In this document: positions 37,801 to 47,100 of the stretch, piece after piece
Layout of the letters: each line of letters starts with the position of its first letter
Numbering within the stretch: position 1 is the first letter of the stretch
DNA from: Gymnothorax reevesii
Lineage: Eukaryota > Chordata > Actinopteri > Anguilliformes > Muraenidae
Assembly (NCBI GenBank): GCA_029721435.1
Contig: CM056583.1
Location: forward strand, 87,001,620 to 87,065,619
Length of the DNA: 64,000 nt
Reading direction: 5' to 3'
Translations under genes and position numbers: made by a program
The notes under the pieces: model-generated
What the model was told of the DNA's origin: nothing
What the model saw: only the letters and a program-made list of their open reading frames with translations
Database searches by the model: none

Positions 37801-40016
37801 TCTCATAATGAGCAAACACAGTGATACAGCCCTGCATCTAAACTCAAGTGCAGCTCAGATAATACATGGCATAGAAGATTCTGCAGATATTGCCCCTTAC
37901 ACTTTCACATACACCGTTCTCCATTTTCATGCTTGAACTGCCACAGATTGTGTAGGAAACACTCCAATACAAATTCATGTACATAAGATGGAGTAAAACA
38001 TTTTTTTCTTTCCCTTTAAATAATACAATGAATTACCTTCCATGATCTGAACCTCAATATTTACAATTTGTGATGAAATCTTGTCTGGTTTTGTAAACTA
38101 AGCATACCACATTATTTCTGGAAAAACTGATAACACTCGTTCTCAATTTTTTTTCACATTTGAGAGGCAACAAAAATAACGACACGCAGCTGCTTGACAG
38201 TTGGAGCAGAGAAATGAGGAGGGTCAGGAAAATGTGCCTCTGTGCTCTCAGGGAATTCATATGTACAAAAGCTCTAATATCCCCTGCTTTAACTGAAGAG
38301 AATCTGGTTTTTCATCATTGGGAATCAATGAACTGTCCGTCAGAAGTTTACGGGTTTGCAGTTTGGTACCATCGAGTTGAATCCCCGGGAGAAGAACTGT
38401 AAGACTTGGGGCAGCGTGCCTGGAAATCTGAAACTGGTCAACTATGTTTTCAGGAGGAACTTCTCACCGTTATCACCAGTTATCATTCACAAAATTCAGC
38501 AGATGTGCACTGCAGCTAAAGAGATGCAGAGGGGCATTCATAAAACATCTGAGAGCAGCATCGGAGTGCTGATCCCAAATCAGCTCAGAATTAATAAGGA
38601 TAGGATGTGGACAGAGAAAAATCTGATCCATGGTGGCCACTGCTGCTCTCAGGTAAAGTTTGAGATGTTGTGTTTAATTGCCCAGCTTCTCTCTTCTAAC
38701 TATCAAAAAACGGCATATAACAACATGAGGACGAGAAAAAAATCACATGCTCAATAACCCCACAGAGATTCATAACTCAGGGTTACAGGAGGAATACAGT
38801 ACATTCAATTATGCCTATTTTGCCTTGTTATGAAAGACATCAATTAGCTATTGTCATTATTCCTGATACTATAAACAGCACATTACACAGAGTGAATCTC
38901 ACTCTCCTTTGTTGAACAGTCAGATATACACCACCCCTCAGCAGTGTAAGAGTGTGTTGGTCTCTAAATAAAATTAGACGAGTAATGAAGGAAGTTTTCA
39001 CAAACAGCAGAGAGGAGCAAATTGCAAAAATCACAGAATATGCTGCGATTGGTCTTTATTACAGAAACTGCACTGACCACAAAGGGGCTTAAACAAGTTC
39101 ATGTCCACCGTCAGGCTGCTGCAGCTGAAGGTCGAGGACTTGAGATGGGAGGAATAGAGGGAGGTGGACCGAGGGTTGTAAACCGGGAGGAGCGAGGGAG
39201 GTGCGCTCCTTTGAACTGCAAAGAAGGCCAGACAGGAAGGTGTGAACCAAGGACTTCGGAACTTGAGAGTCGTTAAAGGATTTATTTAAAGCTTTTAGTT
39301 TTGAAGAATGGGGCAGGAATATGGGAGGGGGAAAATAGACAAAGCAATAATTGAATAATTAGAGTCAATAACACAAAAGTGGTGCACACAGGCTGGGTGG
39401 TCAGCTGACTGCAGCTTTCGTTTCAAAGTTCCAGTTCTCATATTTTTAAAGTTTCCCCCTTTAATAGGAGTCATCCAGAGTTTGTACTTATCTCAAATTC
39501 TGGCTCTTCATTACATTTCAATTTGCAGTTTAAATATAATTTTAATATTTACTGGAAGTGTTCGAGTACTGGCGAAATATATTTTTTTTCTGAAAAAAAA
39601 AAATTCTGATCTTAAAACTCATATCCTCATGTATTATCCATTATGCAGAATAATGTATTTGCAATCCAGCCTGTATTACTATGATACCACGTTGCGGTGA
39701 GACGTCTTCATGTTCTTACAGCATAGAAATCGCAGGAAAATCCTACTTTGAACTGAGCCTCAGTGAAAGATTGTTTCCACTGTCCAGAGGTTTGAGAGAA
39801 ATTGGGGAATAAATAAATCAATAAAACAATTGTGCCCAGGTCGTCACTATCTCACTATCTGCTGATCGCTGTGTTTTTTATCTTTGACCTTGTTAGGCTC
39901 ATACCGCATTAAAAATCGTCATGAGTTTGCTGACCATGTAGTGTAGGGGCTGTGATGGGATATTTCCCCTCCCACACACACACTGTGCTGGCAGGAGGTT
40001 AGTAGCGTGGCCTGGC
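34861..40016. other. Gene-poor non-coding stretch
   Basis: More than 5 kb without a supported gene. Simple sequence includes the C25 run at 35649-35673 and A-rich runs near 39589-39603. Open frames of up to 133 codons (38356-38757 +) have no domain or splice support. Confidence 0.5.
35649..35673. repeat. Poly-C run (25 nt)
   Basis: About 25 consecutive C residues on the + strand. The opposite strand could form a G-quadruplex. Such runs are also a common cause of sequencing or assembly error, so the length is uncertain. Confidence 0.85.
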
Positions 40017-40042
40017 CTGTAATGGATTATCATCCATTACAG
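40017..40042. repeat. Perfect 11-bp hairpin
   Basis: CTGTAATGGAT (40017-40027) and ATCCATTACAG (40032-40042) are exact reverse complements around the loop TATC. No T-run follows and no function is apparent. Confidence 0.8.
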
Positions 40043-40099
40043 TGAAAGGGCGGGTGAGCTGGGAATAGAATTGTAATGAGTCTGTCAGGATTGTGATGG

Positions 40100-41250
40100 G
40101 TGACGTACCACGGAGAGTCAGTGGTATGGACTGCAGCTCCTTTGACGTCTAAAACAGAACCTGTGCAGCCAGGTCGGGCAGGTGACATCGGTGACGAGAG
40201 GAGTTGAAACAGGTGATTATGGACCCGCCGTTGCCCAAACCCCGGGTCTCGGGTTTGAGACGTGCGGGAGGAGCAGAGATGGGTACAGTGTGACACTCTC
40301 CGGATGGCTGGAGACCCGGGGACAGATCAGCACCCGTTCTGACTCACTTTTCACCTGAATCTGCACTAACCAGAGATGGAAAACGCAGGTCAAGAGAGTA
40401 AAACTCCTGCCCTGCTGAAATCACCAGGGCCGTCTGTCACAACCCGCTTGTCTGCTTGAAGCTAATCTTACCTTTCGGGAAAGTGGCACAGCACTTAGTA
40501 GAAATTTTAACATGAACAACTCCGCCTCCCTCTAAAGTCCCACCCTCTTCCCCCCGCTTGACCTCTGAGGCTCCCCTCCTCCCCTGACGCGTGCGGTGAG
40601 AAAGTGAGCAGCGCAAATGAAGCTGCTTTCACACCGGACGCGAAACAAATTTTTCGCGTGACAGATTACATTCAAAGTCAGGTGAGATTCGCATCTTTGC
40701 ATTGACTTTGAATGTAATATGTCATACGAAAAATTTGTTTCGCGTTCGGTGTAAATGCATCTTGAAACGGCGCAATGGAATCAGATTCAGAGGCACCGGT
40801 ACAGTTATTACATAATATTCAGTTCTATTTGTGGTATAAAATAAAATGCCCTCTTAACGTCTGACGAACTACCTTTAAAATTATTATAATATTTATAGCA
40901 TTTCAGCGCCTGCTTGTTTACAGTCAGATGCTTCGTGTTTCGGCAGAATTCATATATATTTTCTTGCAAAACTGGTGACATAACGTCTTACCACACCAGA
41001 ATTGTCCCGGTAACGTTAGTCATTAAATTAGGAGCAGTTGCAGCTGTTTTATTCGCAGGCTAACTTTGTTGAGGACTTGTTTTGTCTCTACCGCTCTGCT
41101 GCTCTGCCAGGGAGGCGCGCGACTCACAATCGGTGACAGCAGTGGGCAACTGGAAGGGACACGGCGACGGATGACAAACAGGAAGCTCGGCAAATCATTT
41201 TATTCGGACCGAAGAAAATGATTGGTCAAACTTTTATCAGAAATATATGA
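40100..41250. other. CpG-enriched patch, possible CpG island
   Basis: CpG dinucleotides are frequent here (roughly 40 counted by eye in 40501-41200), unlike the surrounding CpG-poor DNA. It contains an 11-bp inverted repeat CCCCGGGTCTC / GAGACCCGGGG (40240-40250, 40311-40321) and the foldback MITE at 40621-40762. No open frame with a domain was found. It might be a promoter of an unseen transcript or part of a young, not yet CpG-depleted transposon. Confidence 0.5.
40621..40762. mobile_element. Foldback MITE (CACACCGGACGCGAAAC type)
   Basis: The left arm TTCACACCGGACGCGAAACA and the reverse complement of the right arm, TTTACACCGAACGCGAAACA, continue into matching AAATTTTTCG and GATTACATTCAAAGTC / TATTACATTCAAAGTC segments. 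The 142-bp element is therefore nearly all inverted repeat (arms of about 65 bp). The type is common in fish genomes. There is no coding capacity. The target duplication is unclear (TGAA appears on both sides). Confidence 0.85.
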
Positions 41251-41526
41251 GAATTAAATATTGATGAGTTTCGACACCTAGTGGATTTCTTATACATTTT
41301 AGTGTGCTATACACCCATTGGGAGCATTTAAAGATTACAAAAGAAAAGAGAAAAAAATTCCATAAAGGTAAGAATTGCTTTAATTGGTTCTAACAGTCTT
41401 GTGGCTTGTTCGTGGCAATTGGTTGATTGGCTTGTTATTCCTTGAGTGCAATCAGCGGTAGCCACTGACAGCGCTGTGTATATAGCTAGTGGGCTTTGCA
41501 GTATTCGGGGCTGGATCATTGAACTA

Positions 41527-41640
41527 TAACCTCTTACTCTAAATCAAGGATATTCAACTTTATCCAGAAAGGGCCGGTGTGGGTGCAGGTTTTCATTTCA
41601 ACCAAGCAGTTACTCACCTGATGCTACTAATCAAGCTTTT
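41527..41640. repeat. Left arm of an inverted repeat pair
   Basis: TATCCAGAAAGGGCCGGTGT followed by GGGTGCAGGTTTTCATTTCAACCAA is an inverted, diverged copy of 42318-42395. The type ('GGGCCGGTGT...GCAGGTTTTCATT') is a known dispersed vertebrate repeat. With its partner it brackets the LINE fragment and a small MITE. Confidence 0.75.
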
Positions 41641-41718
41641 TAGCAACAACTCTTGGGGTTGATTAGTCGTAAATTATATTCTCTTTAAAAGTGATTATAT
41701 CTCTGAAACTTTTGTTTT

Positions 41719-41803
41719 TATGCCCCCGTAAACGAAGTTTCCTTTGATTGACTCATGATAGGCCTTTAATGGTTAGCATGTGCATGTTATGTACGGGGGC
41801 ATC
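41719..41803. mobile_element. Short foldback MITE (ATGCCCCCGTA ends)
   Basis: ATGCCCCCGTA (41720-41730) and TACGGGGGCAT (41792-41802) are perfect inverted repeats enclosing about 60 bp, and GAAGTTT follows the left end. Similar ATGCCCCCG...CGGGGGCAT elements are frequent in aquatic animal genomes. It has no coding capacity. Confidence 0.65.
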
Positions 41804-41847
41804 AGTGTTTCACAAACACATCTTGTTTTTTAAGTAAAAGAGACGAC

Positions 41848-42245
41848 AGATCATTATGTGCAGAACGGAGATTTGGTATTCTGCCTTTGGCAATTGAAGT
41901 AGGCAGATTTAAGGGCACTCACTCCAGAGGAGCGGCGTATATGTGAATTTTGTGATTTACATGCTGTTGAAGATGAGTTTCATTTTACTTTCTACTGTCC
42001 GTGTTATGATGAACTGAGGAATAGTCTTTTTGAATCAGATCAAAAGAAAAATGCTGATTTATTTTGGAAACAGGAAGGGGAAATCCTTAGTTGGATGTTT
42101 GAAAATGATGCATTTGCCCTTGCGAGGTACATTGAGAAGGCCTGGTTAGTGAGACGACGGATGTTGTATCCCGTGTATTAAGTCACCTGTACATCTGCAT
42201 TTGTAAGTATATATTTTTGTTATTGTGGCTAATAAACCCACGTGG
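41848..42245 (+). pseudogene. LINE 3' end: C-terminus of reverse transcriptase ORF, frameshifted
   Basis: In a non-LTR retrotransposon this region is the C-terminal zinc-binding tail after the reverse transcriptase. A first piece reads RFGILPLAIEVGRFKG (about 41870-41915). After a one-frame shift, EERRICEFCDLHAVEDEFHF continues with FYCPCYDELRNSLF and ends at TAA 42179-42181. The CxxC...VEDE.HF...C motif (C, C, H, C pattern) is typical of L1/Tx1- and jockey-like LINE ORF2 C-termini. An AATAAA-like signal (TAATAAACCC, about 42229) and an (ATCA)n-like tail near 42285-42304 follow. It is 5'-truncated and frameshifted, hence dead. It sits between the two arms of an inverted repeat pair. Confidence 0.75.
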
Positions 42246-42317
42246 GCTGGGCACCCTGTGGTGTTGGACACATATATAAACATACCAATCAATTAATCAA
42301 TCAAGTAGAATCAGGAG

Positions 42318-42395
42318 TGCAAGTCCTTGGTTGGAATGAAAGCCTGCACACACACCGGCCCTTTCTGGATAATGCTGAATAGCCCGGCTCTAAAT
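42318..42395. repeat. Right arm of an inverted repeat pair
   Basis: CACCGGCCCTTTCTGGATAA and the preceding GGTTGGAATGAAAGCCTGC are the diverged reverse complement of 41540-41615. Confidence 0.75.
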
Positions 42396-43515
42396 TCTAG
42401 TCTTCCTCCCTGGTGTCCCTCTTTGACAGCCAAATTATTAGGGAGGTCGTTAAGTAAATTATTAGGTATAGCAAGCTCTCTAATGCCTCTCCCATTAGTC
42501 CTCATCCTCCGCCTCATAAACGTGCCCTAGTGGCTCATTGTTGATCAAGCGATCAGCTCCTCATCCACCCAGTTCAAAACAGCCCTCTGTTCTTAAGTTT
42601 GAGTACGAACAGGAATGTTTGTAAATCATGCTAACAATAAGTTCAAAAAGCAAAGTGTGTGATTTATCAATCCAAGGTATACTCTAAAATGAGCTTAAAT
42701 TTAAGTACAACAATAGCCATACAGCTTAGCATTTCTCATTTCCATGAAAAGAGTGGGATTCATCAATTTGTACTGACACTTTAAAATGTGAATTAAAGCA
42801 CTGACTGGACCATGATTTTACGCAGCGGATTGCAGGAGAACCAGCAGTTTGTGGAAAGGACTGATATATTAGACCAAAGGAACAATTTGTAAAAAATGTT
42901 TAGCTTCTGTCTCATTGGCCAGCATCAGGTCTGCATAGCCATCTTAGACAGTACTCCTAGGTGGGTTTAAAAAAAAAAGAAATTACACAGTTTTGAACAG
43001 TAATGGTAAATAGGTTTGCTTGAAAGTAATTGAGTTTTCGCCAGCCTGTTCTATTTACATGACTCAGCCATTGTTATCGTTGATTGTCCTGTAATCGCAC
43101 AGGAGCTTTTCACATTTTGTCTGGCGTTGCTTGGATGTGCAATAGAGGCCTTTGTCAGCCACATGCCAAGAAACGAGCTGAAAAACATATTTCTCACTGT
43201 TCAGCTGTCAGTTCTTTCCTGAATAATCAACCGCTTGCAGTGTTTCTCTCTCCGCCTTTTAAAACCAGATCAGTGTGCTAAGTACCCCAACGAAAGGGCT
43301 GCGAAAAATAGATCGGATTGCAACAGTTCTTTTGGTATCATCCACAACTTTTCACGATGGAAATGCAAAATAACCATTCTTTTGTGTTTTTGTAACTAAT
43401 TGAAAATAACTGAACTACGCAAAATAAAACCTGCCATGCGCAAGCTTGGCGGTTTACAATTTGAGGGATTTATCGAGGCGCCTTACCTGCTGGTGAGAAT
43501 AACTGTAGCATATGC
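42396..43515. other. Non-coding DNA left of the retrotransposon
   Basis: No supported feature. It ends with the target duplication of the LTR retrotransposon. Confidence 0.5.
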
Positions 43516-43519
43516 TCAA
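43516..43519. repeat. Target site duplication TCAA (left)
   Basis: TCAA directly before the TG of the 5' LTR matches TCAA at 49579-49582 directly after the CA of the 3' LTR. The next base out differs, so the duplication is 4 bp. Confidence 0.9.
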
Positions 43520-43534
43520 TGTAATGTGAATATA

Positions 43535-43552
43535 GGCCACTAGATGGCAGTA
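43535..43552 (+). promoter_or_regulatory. CTCF core-like motif in 5' LTR
   Basis: GGCCACTAGATGGCAGTA contains CCACTAGATGGCAG, which fits the vertebrate CTCF core consensus CCASYAGRKGGCRS at every position. CTCF is the insulator and loop-anchor protein. The same site occurs in the 3' LTR (49095-49112). Binding is inferred from the motif only. Confidence 0.6.
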
Positions 43553-43583
43553 TTTACCTTTTTTTTTGTTAAGCTCAGACTGG

Positions 43584-43615
43584 AGTCATGTTTGGACATG
43601 TTTCCAGACATGTCT
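43584..43615 (+). promoter_or_regulatory. p53-response-element-like motif in 5' LTR
   Basis: Three decamers: AGTCATGTTT (43584-43593; one mismatch), GGACATGTTT (43594-43603; perfect RRRCWWGYYY) and, after the spacer CC, AGACATGTCT (43606-43615; perfect). The second and third form a full-consensus p53 element with a 2-bp spacer. It lies about 60 bp upstream of the TATA box, a position expected of a promoter element, and is repeated in the 3' LTR (49144-49175). The function is inferred from the consensus. Confidence 0.6.
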
Positions 43616-43675
43616 GGGGCAAGTCCCCGAAAATTAAAAAAAAGAGGTCTAAATGTGGGTGGGGTCTGCAAAAGA

Positions 43676-43684
43676 GTATATAAG
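43676..43684 (+). promoter_or_regulatory. LTR TATA box
   Basis: GTATATAAG in the 5' LTR (matching copy 49236-49244). Transcription, and so the start of R, is expected about 25-30 bp downstream near 43710. Confidence 0.7.
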
Positions 43685-43927
43685 GAAAAGAATTGAGACA
43701 GTAAAGGAGTAGGAGAAATTGCAAGAAGATGACCAGACCTGCCATTCTGTTCAAGACCTGTGACATTTCTTTTGTGGATTTCTTTGCCTGTGTTTGAGCA
43801 TTTTCTTCATCCAGGACATCACCAAGCCACCCCACCAAAAAGGGACTGTAATTATTGCTGTTTTTTCTTGATTTATCAATCTTGGTCTTTAGTTGTAGGT
43901 TGTTATTAGTCTTTGTCTTTGTTAAAA

Positions 43928-43933
43928 ATTAAA
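43928..43933 (+). promoter_or_regulatory. LTR polyadenylation signal ATTAAA
   Basis: ATTAAA followed by a GT-rich stretch (TGTGTTTTAGTTGTTG). The copy that would end the retrotransposon RNA is in the 3' LTR at 49488-49493. Confidence 0.55.
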
Positions 43934-44021
43934 TGTGTTTTAGTTGTTGAAACTGTGTTTGTCGTCCCTTGCTGTTGCTGTTGTGTTGTGAATGTAATAA
44001 CAAATTGGGGCCATAACAAAT

Positions 44022-44039
44022 TGGGGACTCGTCCGGGAT
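44022..44039 (+). other. Primer binding site (tRNA-Pro-like)
   Basis: TGGGGACTCGTCCGGGAT starts three bases after the 5' LTR and differs at one position from the classic tRNA-Pro primer site TGGGGGCTCGTCCGGGAT of gammaretroviruses. It is the start site for minus-strand DNA synthesis. Confidence 0.85.
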
Positions 44040-44131
44040 AGACCATTGTGTGAGTAATTTATTGAAAATCTAACATTCCAAATTGTGAAATTGTTTTTGT
44101 GAATTTTCCTAGATATATATTGACAACAGCA

Positions 44132-47100
44132 ATGGATGATTTCTTGGCATCACCAACCGTAGGGGTTTTGAAGTCTTTTAAAAAGACAGAACTGCTAGAA
44201 ATTTGCAGACAGTTGGAGCTGACAGAGGTAAAACCAGCCATGCGAAAAGCAAGACTGGCTAGAGAGATAGTTGAATATTACATTGATGAAAATGTTTTTG
44301 CACCAGGAGATCTGGAACAGTTTCCAGTGGAAAATCCAAATATAGAAATGGAACTTAAATTAAAAATGCTAGAGATTGAAAGGGAGGAAAGAGAAAAAGA
44401 AAGGGAGGAAAAAGAGAAAGAAAGGGAAGAAAGAGAAAAAGAAAGGGAGGAAAAAGAGAAACAAAGAGAATTTGAGAGGGAAGAAAAAGAAAAACAAAGG
44501 CAGTTTCAGTTAGAAAAATTAGCAAGAGAAGAAAAACAAAGAGAATTTGAGTTAGAAAAATTTGCAAGACAGAGAGATTTTGAATTAGAGAAATTCGATA
44601 GAGAAGAAAGACTCCAAATGGAGCAACTAAAAATAAAAATTCAAACTGAAAATAAATTTCGGGCTAGCCAGGAGGTAAAACTGGTGCCTCCATTTTCGGA
44701 AAAGGATGTTGACAACTATTTCCAGTGTTTTGAAAAGGTAGCAAAGAGTTGCCAGTGGCCAAAGGAACACTGGCCTCTGATGTTGCAAACTGTCCTCAAG
44801 GGTAAAGCTCAACAAGCCTATTCGGCTTTGTCTGCAGATGATTCCTCTGATTATGAGGTTGTCAAAAAGGTTATTTTGAGAGCTTATGAGTTGGTTCCAG
44901 AGGCTTACCGACAGAAATTCAGAGGTCTGAAGAAATCTGAAAATCAGACTTATGTTGAATTTGCTAATGAGAAGCAGGTTTGCTTTGAGCGCTGGTGTAC
45001 TTCTATGGAGGTCAAGGATGATTTCAACTCACTAAAAGAGATGGTGTTAGTTGAAGAATTCAAGAACTGTGTTAAGGATGATGTTAAGACCTACCTTAAT
45101 GAGAAGCAAGCACTGAACTTGCAATCAGCTGCCAAATTTGCAGATGAATATGTTCTCACTCATAAGTCCAAATTTCAGTCTAGCAGTAACAATAAATGGT
45201 CCCAATTTCAGAAAAAGGGTTACGGTGATACCCAAGATTCCTCACCCAAAGACAAAGACAAATCTGGTGATGGTGCTCAGAAATCCAGTAACAGGTCTGA
45301 TCAAAGTGTGAAAGCTGACAGTGACAAAAGTGGTCTAGTTTGCAGTTATTGCAAGAAATCTGGTCATGTTACAACTAACTGTTGGTTCCTTAAAGCTAAG
45401 AAAGAAAAAGAAAAGGATACCAAACCAAATGCCTTTGTGAAAACAAGGTTAGAAACCCCTGTAGTAGATAACCAATCTGCTAAATTGCCTGCTTCTTGTG
45501 GGGCTAAAAAGCCTAATACAGCTGACTTTGTGAGGGAGGAATTTCTTCCATTTGTGTCAGAGGGATTTGTGGCTCTGAATGAGCATACTACTCCTGTCCC
45601 CATATATATCCTAAGGGATACCGGAGCTTCTCAGTCACTTTTGTTGATGGACTCCTTGGAGTTACGTGATGAGACCGCTTCAGGGGATTTCATACTTGTA
45701 CAAGGTATTGAAGGGAGGACTGTATCTGTACCCCTGCGCTCTATATTCTTGAAGTCAGATTTAGTTACAGGACAGGTAAAGGTGGGACTTATGTCAAGTC
45801 TACCTATAAAGGGTGTTTCTCTGTTGCTAGGCAATGACCTGGCTGGGGGCAAAGTAGTTCCCCCTGTACATCTTACTTCACAGCCGAGCACTGAAAATGG
45901 GGATGAGGACCCATCTCTGTATCCTTCTTGCGCAGTGACTCGTGCTATGGCCAAGAAGGCTAAAGAAGATGATGTTGTGGTGCCGTCCAGTACATTGAAT
46001 AGTCAGGACTCAGGTGGTTCGCCTCATGACTCTGATTGGCCTACTATGGTTTCTCCGTTTGAGGACTTATCAGATACTTTTATCAGTTCTCTATTCAGCC
46101 AGCCGGATGGGTCTGGTGATTCTGATGTGTCTGGAGACTTGTCTCTGTCCAGAAAGCGGTTGATTGAGGAGCAAACTAATGATCCTGAAATTGGTGTACT
46201 AAAGAGGAGAGCCCTTCCTGAAAAAGAAATAGATGCAGTTCCAGTTGGGTATTATCTCAAGGATGGTGTGTTGATGCGGAAGTGGCGCCCTCCTGATATC
46301 CCTGCCAATGCAGATTGGGCAGTGGTCAGGCAAATTGTTGTTCCGAAGGTCTACAGGAATGAGATCTTAACAATGGCTCATAGTTTACCTTTAGGAGGTC
46401 ATCTTGGTGTTAACAAGACTGTTGATAAGATCATGAAACACTTCTTTTGGCCTGGGCTTCGGAAAGACGTTTCCAACTTTTGCAAAACCTGTCACACTTG
46501 TCAGGTAGTTGGAAAACACCAGTTAGACCCACCTGTAGCTCCATTGCAGCCTATCCCAGCATTTGGGGAGCCATTCTCTAGGGTCATTGTTGATTGCGTT
46601 GGTCCATTACCCAAGACTAGATCTGGAAATCAGTACTTGTTGACAATCATGTGTGCATCTACCAGATTCCCCGAAGCCATACCTCTACGTAACATCAAGG
46701 CAACTGCAATCTCGAAGGCTTTGATAAAGTTCTTCACGTTGTTTGGTCTTCCCAGGGAAATTCAGTCAGACCAAGGTAGCAATTTCACTTCAGGATTGTT
46801 TCAGCAGGTTGTGTATGAACTAGGTGCAAAGCAGATTCTTTCTATTGCCTATCATCCAGAAAGTCAGGGTGCCTTAGAGCGGTTTCATTCCACTCTCAAG
46901 ACAATGATGAGGACTTATTGTTATGACCATGAGAAAGACTGGGATGAAGGGGTTCATTTGCTGTTGTTTGCAGCTAGAGAAGCAGTGCAGGAGTCTACTG
47001 GATTCAGTCCATTTGAGCTAGTGTTTGGTCATGAAGTGAGAGGACCTTTGCTATTATTGAGTGAACAATGGCAAGAGAAAGAGCCGCATATCAGTCTGTT

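Larger units (their letters stand above)
43520..44018 (+). repeat. 5' LTR
   Basis: 499 bp, TGTAATGTGAATATAGGCC ... GGGGCCATAACA. It carries the CTCF-like and p53-like motifs, a TATA box and an ATTAAA signal, all listed separately. The U5 end contains AATTGGGGCCATAACA directly before the AATTGGGG that begins the primer site, i.e. a 16-bp step repeat at the junction. Confidence 0.97.

Noticed and set aside
38356..38757. 133-codon + strand open frame
   Set aside because: No domain similarity and no supporting context.
43575..43838. Minus-strand 87-codon open frame, repeated at 49135-49398
   Set aside because: It lies within the two LTRs, opposite to the transcription direction, and is duplicated only because the LTRs are.
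44099..44131. Upstream extension of the gag-pol frame to 44099
   Set aside because: It opens with GTG, not ATG. The ATG at 44132 has a good context and is the more likely start in a vertebrate.
44355..44567. Minus-strand Phe/Leu-rich open frame
   Set aside because: It is the complement of the Lys/Glu-rich coiled-coil part of Gag.
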